From Spirochaetota bacterium (GTDB taxonomy: Bacteria; Spirochaetota; UBA4802; JAGODF01): 64,000 bases of DNA. Both the position numbers and the translations under genes were made by a program. Below the pieces are notes generated by a model. That model searched no databases and was not told where the DNA came from. It worked only from the letters and a program-made list of their open reading frames with translations. Of the stretch, positions 60,085 through 64,000 are shown one piece after another; within the stretch, counting starts at the first letter, position 1, and the number at the start of each line of letters is the position of its first letter. The stretch lies in the NCBI GenBank assembly GCA_029974015.1, contig JARKUF010000009.1, positions 65,167 through 129,166 of the forward strand, given 5' to 3'.

Positions 60085-61326
60085 ATGAATATGGCCGAAG
60101 AAACAACCGGGAACCGTAAGCGGCAACTCGACAGGAACGTGGTCATCACAGGACTAACTTCCTTTTTTACGGACGTTTCTTCGGAGATGATCTACCCGCT
60201 CATACAGGCTTTCATCGCGATGATTATGGCCGCGCAAAAGGCGCTCCTTGGGCCCGTGCTTGGGATCATAGAGGGGATAGCCGAGTCGACGTCGAGCCTG
60301 CTTAAATTGATTGCGGGCTACTATTCCGACAGGCTGCAAAAAAGGAAAGCGCCGGCCATTGCCGGATATGCTGTTTCCGCTGTTTCAAAGGCGGCGCTCT
60401 TCGCCGCGTCGTATGGATGGGCCTTCGTTCTGACATCGCGCTTCCTTGACCGCGTTGGAAAAGGAATTCGCACCGCGCCGCGCGACGCGCTTATCTCCGA
60501 GTCGACTCCGAAAAAATTGCAGGGGCGCGCTTTCGGTTTCCAGCGCGGCATGGATTTCGCAGGCGCCTTCCTCGGCGCAATCATCTGCTGGTTCGTCGTG
60601 CAGCACAACATCGACCCGGTAACGAAAAATCTTCAGGATATCGGCGCTTTCTACACGTTGTTCGCCATCTCGATCATCCCCGCAGCCGTCGGCGTCGCCT
60701 TGCTGTTCTTCATCCGCGAGAAGGAACACGCTCCCGACGCAGAGAAAGTCCGGCCGAGACCCAACCTCGACCTGCGCAAATACGACGTAAACCTAAAACT
60801 GTTTTTCCTCGTCCAACTGCTGTTCACCCTGGGGAACTCCTCCAACCAGTTCCTTCTCCTGAAGAGCATGGAACTCGGCCATCACCTCTCCACGGTAATA
60901 TTGATGTACATCGCGTTTAACCTCTCGACCGCCCTGCTTTCCCCCACATTCGGCGCGCTCTCGGACAAAATAGGCAGAAAAAAACTGCTGATAGCAGGCT
61001 ACGCCCTTTACGCGGCCGTCTATATGGCGTTCGGTTTTATCGACGAGCCGAGAAACCGGCTTCTGTGGATTTTTTGGCCCGTCTACGGGGTCTACTACGC
61101 AATGACCGAAGGCGTAGAGAAGGCGTTCGTTTCCGATATCGCCCCTGCGGATTCGAAGGCCACGGCGCTGGGATATTATCATACCATTACCGGAATCGCG
61201 CTCCTGCCCGCAAGCCTCATCGCCGGCGTGCTTTTCTCCCTGCATCCGGGTGCGCCGTTTGTCTTCGGAGGCGCGTTGGCCGCCATTGCAGTGGCGATAC
61301 TCGGCGTCGGAGTGAGAGGGAAATAA
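60085..61326 (+). CDS. MFS transporter
   Basis: A 413-residue protein with about 12 hydrophobic helices. Cytoplasmic-loop motifs of the major facilitator superfamily are visible: GYYSDRLQKRKAPAIAGY after helix 2 and its counterpart FGALSDKIGRKKLLIAGYAL after helix 8. Also seen are SRFLDRVGKGIRTAPRDALI and GRAFGFQRGMDFAGAFLG. The substrate cannot be read. The ribosome-binding site is weak; ATG 60085 or the ATG two codons later could be used. It is followed after 92 bp by prmA. The preceding 218 bp contain no recognised signal. Confidence 0.88.
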   Translation: MNMAEETTGNRKRQLDRNVVITGLTSFFTDVSSEMIYPLIQAFIAMIMAAQKALLGPVLGIIEGIAESTSSLLKLIAGYYSDRLQKRKAPAIAGYAVSAVSKAALFAASYGWAFVLTSRFLDRVGKGIRTAPRDALISESTPKKLQGRAFGFQRGMDFAGAFLGAIICWFVVQHNIDPVTKNLQDIGAFYTLFAISIIPAAVGVALLFFIREKEHAPDAEKVRPRPNLDLRKYDVNLKLFFLVQLLFTLGNSSNQFLLLKSMELGHHLSTVILMYIAFNLSTALLSPTFGALSDKIGRKKLLIAGYALYAAVYMAFGFIDEPRNRLLWIFWPVYGVYYAMTEGVEKAFVSDIAPADSKATALGYYHTITGIALLPASLIAGVLFSLHPGAPFVFGGALAAIAVAILGVGVRGK

Positions 61327-61418
61327 TGCCCAAACGTTTCTTTATTTAACCTTTTTTTAAAAATAATCTTCTTGCAAACCGCATCCCTTCTCCTATCGTC
61401 GCACACTGGAAAACGTCC

Positions 61419-62252
61419 ATGTACCGTCTAAATTTCCAAATAGATAGCGGGGAAGAAGAAAATTTCGCGGGATTTTTGTTCAGCCGCGGGGCGGGAAGCG
61501 TCTCCACGCGGCATACCGGCGACGGCAACATCGTCGTTTCGGCGATCTTCGACGACCCGGAAAGCGCTGGCACACTGCTCGGCATGGCAACCACAGTCGA
61601 AGAGCTGGAAGAGGCAATCTGGAAATACCGCTGGCTTGAGGACTGTCACGGCTACGAACTCAACGGCGAAGTCTACATTTATCCGGTCACATCGTCCGTC
61701 CCCGCACCGGGGCACTATCCCCACACCATCTACATCGACCCCCGCGACGCTTTCGGCGACGGGCGCCATCCAACCACCGCGATGTGCCTGAGCATGCTCT
61801 ACGACCTAATGGCTTCCCGCGCCCCCGGCCCTCCCGAGTCCCTCGCCGTGCTGGACGTGGGTACCGGAAGCGGGATCCTCGCCATTCTCGCCGCAAAACT
61901 TGGCGCAGACACTGTCGAGGCGATCGACCTGGAGGAAACCGCCGTCAATATGGCGCGCAAAAACCTCGCCCTAAACGGATACGCCAATGTTGCGGTCACT
62001 CACTGCGGCATAGAGAAATATCCCATCGAAAGACGTTTCGATATCGTCGCGGCGAACCTCCTCTACGGTATCATCGCCGACAATATCGACCGCCTCGTAT
62101 CCTTAATCAAGCCCGGAGGCGTGATGATGGCAAGCGGCCTCAGCACCCGCTGGGAGCGCGACGCCGAACGGCTCTTTGCGCATAAGGGGCTATCCATGAA
62201 GAAAAAATCCGTCCTTGAGGATTGGACCGCATATTTGCTGGGGACAGATTGA
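61419..62252 (+). CDS. prmA: Ribosomal protein L11 methyltransferase PrmA
   Basis: A 277-residue protein. A short N-terminal L11-recognition domain precedes the methyltransferase: DAFGDGRHPTTAMCLSML (family signature), VLDVGTGSGILAILAAKLGA (SAM motif I), AIDLEETAVNMARKN and IVAANLLYGIIADNI (motif IV, N-x2-Y variant of the NIL motif). It trimethylates ribosomal protein L11. Length is near normal. No ribosomal genes are nearby. Confidence 0.92.
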   Translation: MYRLNFQIDSGEEENFAGFLFSRGAGSVSTRHTGDGNIVVSAIFDDPESAGTLLGMATTVEELEEAIWKYRWLEDCHGYELNGEVYIYPVTSSVPAPGHYPHTIYIDPRDAFGDGRHPTTAMCLSMLYDLMASRAPGPPESLAVLDVGTGSGILAILAAKLGADTVEAIDLEETAVNMARKNLALNGYANVAVTHCGIEKYPIERRFDIVAANLLYGIIADNIDRLVSLIKPGGVMMASGLSTRWERDAERLFAHKGLSMKKKSVLEDWTAYLLGTD

Positions 62253-62505
62253 TCTTACCAACCCGGGGACGTTTTGGCCCAAAGGCGGCCCGGCAATGGG
62301 AATAAAAGGTGCGCGCGGGAAGGAGCCCTTTTCGGTTTTTCATTGCACGCGCCAATCTTCCGGACAAATTGAGCAGATGCTCCATTTGTCGCGACGGTCG
62401 GAATCATTCGCGGTACATTATAAGCACACATTCTCCCTTTCATGGGGCTTTCGAGAAATCCGGCAGCAAGCATTGACCGGAAAAAAACCATCGAGCGGAT
62501 ACGCC

Positions 62506-64000
62506 ATGCAGACAACCTACATACTTGCCCACGACGTGGGCACCACTGGAAACAAGTCGTGCCTGTACCGGCTTGGAGACCGGATTGAACTGATGGACTC
62601 ACATCTCGTGGAGTACCCGCTCTACACCGTGGAGGGCGGCGGCGTGGAACAGAACGCCGACGAATGGTGGCGCGCCGTATGCTCCGCAACCAGGGCAGTA
62701 TTGCGGAAGACGCGCATTAAGCCGCAGCAGATCAAGGCCATGGCCTTCTGCGCCCAGATGCAGGGATCGGTTTTCGTGGACGAACATGGCACGGCGCTGC
62801 GCAACCCCATGAGTTACATGGACGGGCGCGCCGTTAAGCAGATAGACAGGTACTTAAACAGGGGCATTTTTAAGATAGAAGGGAAATATAACGCCCTACT
62901 GGCCCTGCGCTGCATTTACTTCACCGGAGGGATGGCCGCCACTGCGAAGGACCCCCTCTGGAAATACCACTGGGTGAAGGACAACGAGCCCGAAATATTT
63001 GGACGCGCCCACAAATGGCTCGATGTGAAGGACTACCTCATCATGCGCTGCACCGGCGAAGCGGCAATGACCCAGGACTCGGCCAACATCACCTTCCTGT
63101 ACGACACCCGCCCCGGGAAACTCGGCTGGCACAGGGGGCTTTGCAAGGCCTTCGATGTAAACATGGGCCACCTTCCGAAAGTGGTGAAGTCCACGGACGT
63201 GGCCGGGCATCTCACGGCAAAGGCGGCGCGGGAGATGGGGCTCATCGAGGGACTCCCCGTTTTCGGGGGCGGAGGAGACGTGCCTCTTACCGCCATCGGC
63301 TCCGGGTGCCTCGACGAACACGACACCCACGTCTACGTGGGGACTTCGGGATGGGTTGCAGCCAACGCTGCGAAGCGCATGGTGGACATTCCAAACTTCC
63401 TGGCGTCGATACTAGGCGCCATTCCCGGCAAATACATTTACGTAGGAGAGCAGGAGACCTCCGGCGCCTGCATGCAGTGGGTGCGGGACCACCTGGCCCT
63501 GGACGAAATAGGCCTATACCTGAAAGCAAAGCACATAGTGGACCGGGAGAAAGTGTACGAAAGCCTCTACGACTATCTGAACAAAGTGGTCCTGGAGACC
63601 CCTCCGGGGGCAGGAAACGTGATCTTCACGCCGTGGCTCCACGGTAACCGCTCCCCCCGCCAGGACCCGTACTCCCGGGGAATGTTCTTCAACCTCTCCC
63701 TCACCACAGGAAAGCGGCAGATGATCCGTTCCGTCGTGGAGGGCATGATGTACCACAAGCGGTGGATCCTCGAGGCAATGGAGCGGAAGATACCTTTCCG
63801 CGAGACCTTGCGGTTTGTCGGAGGCGGCGCAAAGTCCGAGGTCACATCCCAAATCCTTGCGGACATCACGGGAAGGAACGTGGAAACGATAGAAAATACC
63901 CAGAACGTGGGCACCATCGGGGCGACCATCACCTGCGCTGTAGGGTTGGGCATCTTTCGTGATTTCCGCGACGCACGCACCTGCATCCCCGTCAGGAAGG
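62506..64000 (+). CDS. FGGY-family carbohydrate kinase, xylulokinase-like (3' end cut off)
   Basis: 498 codons are visible from ATG 62506 and the frame runs off the window. The N-terminal nucleotide motif is AHDVGTTGNKSCLY; the sugar-binding region has AFCAQMQGSVFVD and NPMSYMDGRA. Gly-rich FGGGGDVPLTAIGSG carries the catalytic Asp. The FGGY signature appears as HGNRSPRQDPYSRGMFFNLS, and FVGGGAKSEVTSQILADITG binds adenosine. It phosphorylates a ketose or similar polyol; xylulose is the closest guess, not proven. Very little coding sequence should be missing. No strong ribosome-binding site is seen; the preceding 253 bp hold nothing recognised. Confidence 0.88.
   Translation, partial: MQTTYILAHDVGTTGNKSCLYRLGDRIELMDSHLVEYPLYTVEGGGVEQNADEWWRAVCSATRAVLRKTRIKPQQIKAMAFCAQMQGSVFVDEHGTALRNPMSYMDGRAVKQIDRYLNRGIFKIEGKYNALLALRCIYFTGGMAATAKDPLWKYHWVKDNEPEIFGRAHKWLDVKDYLIMRCTGEAAMTQDSANITFLYDTRPGKLGWHRGLCKAFDVNMGHLPKVVKSTDVAGHLTAKAAREMGLIEGLPVFGGGGDVPLTAIGSGCLDEHDTHVYVGTSGWVAANAAKRMVDIPNFLASILGAIPGKYIYVGEQETSGACMQWVRDHLALDEIGLYLKAKHIVDREKVYESLYDYLNKVVLETPPGAGNVIFTPWLHGNRSPRQDPYSRGMFFNLSLTTGKRQMIRSVVEGMMYHKRWILEAMERKIPFRETLRFVGGGAKSEVTSQILADITGRNVETIENTQNVGTIGATITCAVGLGIFRDFRDARTCIPVRK

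Overview
The window reads as chromosomal DNA of an anaerobic, flagellated, Gram-negative (two-membrane) bacterium of fairly high GC. The gene mix suggests an uncultured member of the Spirochaetota: a FlgF-type rod protein next to murA, a Maf/DUF115 flagellin-glycosylation protein, several SpoIIE-type phosphatases with GAF or receiver domains, a chemotaxis receptor with a polytopic sensor, many small lipoproteins, and a giant 2-hydroxyacyl-CoA dehydratase activase. This assignment is inference; no rRNA is present. The two-membrane envelope is supported by lipobox proteins, ExbB/ExbD/TonB, PlsB and a SPOR protein. Anaerobic metabolism is supported by 4-hydroxybutyryl-CoA dehydratase, the [4Fe-4S] activase and NifU/NifS.

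Layout. 1-3.6 kb: end of a histidine-kinase-like ATPase gene, a J-domain protein, tRNA-Trp with a strong terminator, a TPR lipoprotein and dprA. 3.6-8.9 kb: a low-GC orphan gene, an ABC-F ATPase, YjbQ, a stand-alone AICAR transformylase and a chalcone-isomerase-fold protein. 9-14 kb: lipoproteins, a PH/TerB/AAA+ ATPase, a ribbon-helix-helix protein and a methyltransferase-like lipoprotein. 14-17.4 kb: a MarR - YgbA - dihydroorotate-dehydrogenase-like set and an EEP-family phosphatase/nuclease. 17.4-23.3 kb: a DUF475 membrane protein, a chemotaxis receptor and a GAF-GAF-SpoIIE phosphatase. 23.4-31.4 kb: the 1412-residue activase, then plsB and plsC. 31.9-36.4 kb: a TetR regulator, an esterase, murA and flgF. 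36.4-40.8 kb (minus strand): nifU-nifS-enoyl-CoA hydratase-abfD, read in that order. 41-45.2 kb: a hydrolase, a diacylglycerol-kinase-family protein, and a YggU - lipoprotein - malic-enzyme-like set. 45.5-48.8 kb: CDP-alcohol phosphotransferase - exbB - exbD - exbD - tonB. 48.8-57.8 kb: a 15-repeat TPR protein, Maf, SPOR protein, radC, membrane pyrophosphatase and a 60-residue protein. 58-64 kb: receiver-SpoIIE phosphatase, a lipoprotein, an MFS transporter, prmA and a truncated FGGY sugar kinase.

The most striking signal outside genes is a dispersed intergenic repeat of about 120 bp. It has an AT-rich left hairpin and a very stable GC-rich right hairpin (arms up to 24 bp). Clear or partial copies lie near 16.0, 16.3, 21.2, 21.4, 31.4, 40.8, 45.5 and 57.9 kb, with degenerate relics near 8.1 and 12.6 kb. 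A second regulatory signal is a perfect 7-2-7 palindrome just downstream of a good minus-strand promoter facing plsC-plsB and divergent from a tetR gene, which suggests TetR control of phospholipid acyltransferases.

No CRISPR array, insertion sequence, prophage or rRNA was seen.
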